From: Nitrospira sp. SG-bin2
GTDB taxonomy: Bacteria > Nitrospirota > Nitrospiria > Nitrospirales > Nitrospiraceae
Direction of reading: 5' to 3'
Assembly: GCA_002083405.1 (NCBI GenBank)
Contig: LVWT01000033.1
Span: forward strand, 1 to 64,000
Length of the DNA stretch: 64,000 nt
The position numbers and the translations under genes were made by a program. Under the pieces are notes generated by a model. It was not told the origin of the DNA. It searched no databases and worked only from the letters and a program-made list of their open reading frames with translations. Below, one piece after another: positions 63,741-64,000 of this stretch; within the stretch, counting starts at the first letter, position 1, and each line of letters opens with the position of its first letter.

Positions 63741-64000
63741 TCATTTCTGAGCGACAAGATTGTTCACCTCACGACCGGCGGGGCTTCGGAAGCAGACAGA
63801 CTGAACCGCACAGGTGGCCTTACGGTCGGGCTGGGCAACCAGGTTCACCACGGTGATCAACCGACAATTTGAATGTGGCGTCTTGACTGCGCCGCCCCGA
63901 CCGGGTGATCGCATGCGCCCTGGACTGCACGGCTTCGGTTCCGCATTTGGGTACGCTGATGTAGAACGTGACCTTGTGTGTGTGGCCGCCATTCGGTGAA
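63741..64000 (-). CDS. Partial gene at window edge, function unknown
   Basis: An open frame on the minus strand runs off the right end and stops at 63741. The end RKATCAVQSVCFRSPAGREVNNLVAQ reads like protein, while the part near 63900-64000 looks better in another frame, which leaves the reading uncertain. No family recognised. Confidence 0.35.
   Translation of the reverse strand, partial: HRMAATHTRSRSTSAYPNAEPKPCSPGRMRSPGRGGAVKTPHSNCRLITVVNLVAQPDRKATCAVQSVCFRSPAGREVNNLVAQK

Noticed and set aside
1..64000. CRISPR arrays, tRNA or rRNA genes, prophage or transposase genes
   Set aside because: None seen on reading either strand; a dedicated search would be needed to exclude diverged tRNA or small RNA genes.

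Overview
The window looks like a chromosomal stretch of a Nitrospira-type bacterium (phylum Nitrospirota). This is an inference from gene repertoire and GC-rich codon use; no rRNA or other marker gene is present. Nearly the whole window is coding. I found no tRNA, rRNA, CRISPR array, prophage or transposase gene.

Left part (about 1-34,400): a phosphate-starvation and membrane-lipid region with ordinary housekeeping genes between. It holds a PhoB-type regulator, the ornithine-lipid enzymes OlsB and OlsA, a Tat-exported PhoX phosphatase, PhoU, polyphosphate kinase, a PlcP-like phospholipase C, an aminotransferase/membrane-domain fusion, a lipid-type glycosyltransferase, a second PhoB-like regulator with a degenerate receiver, PstS, and an OprP/OprO-type porin. 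Between these lie an arsenic island (arsR, acr3, arsC) with two matching operators, a TRAP transporter (TatT, DctP, fused DctQM), a VPLPA-CTERM secreted protein, and several small proteins.

Right part (about 34,500-62,700): an exosortase-linked exopolysaccharide locus, almost all on the minus strand. It runs from gmd and fcl (GDP-fucose), through an asparagine-synthase-like amidotransferase, flippase, polymerase/ligase, glycosyltransferases, acetyltransferase and methyltransferases, to an exosortase-EpsI fusion, a WecA-like initiating transferase, PrsT, an EpsE-type export lipoprotein, an outer-membrane barrel, a chain-length protein, a tyrosine autokinase and an ATPase. A PilZ protein and a CheY-like protein follow.

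The most striking signal is regulatory. About sixteen intergenic sites carry TTAAC/GTAAC-like hexamers repeated at 11-bp spacing, the architecture of a PhoB box. They lie before phoB, olsBA, phoX, phoU, ppk, pstS, the porin, the second regulator, plcP and the lipid glycosyltransferase, and also before three uncharacterised small genes and the exosortase, asnB and gmd operons. If real, they join phospholipid breakdown, two phosphate-free lipid routes, phosphate scavenging and a sorted exopolysaccharide in one low-phosphate response.

Three genes are interrupted: an RMD1-family gene by TGA, a glycosidase-like gene by TAG, and an SGNH hydrolase by an apparent frameshift. They may be real decay or sequence errors.
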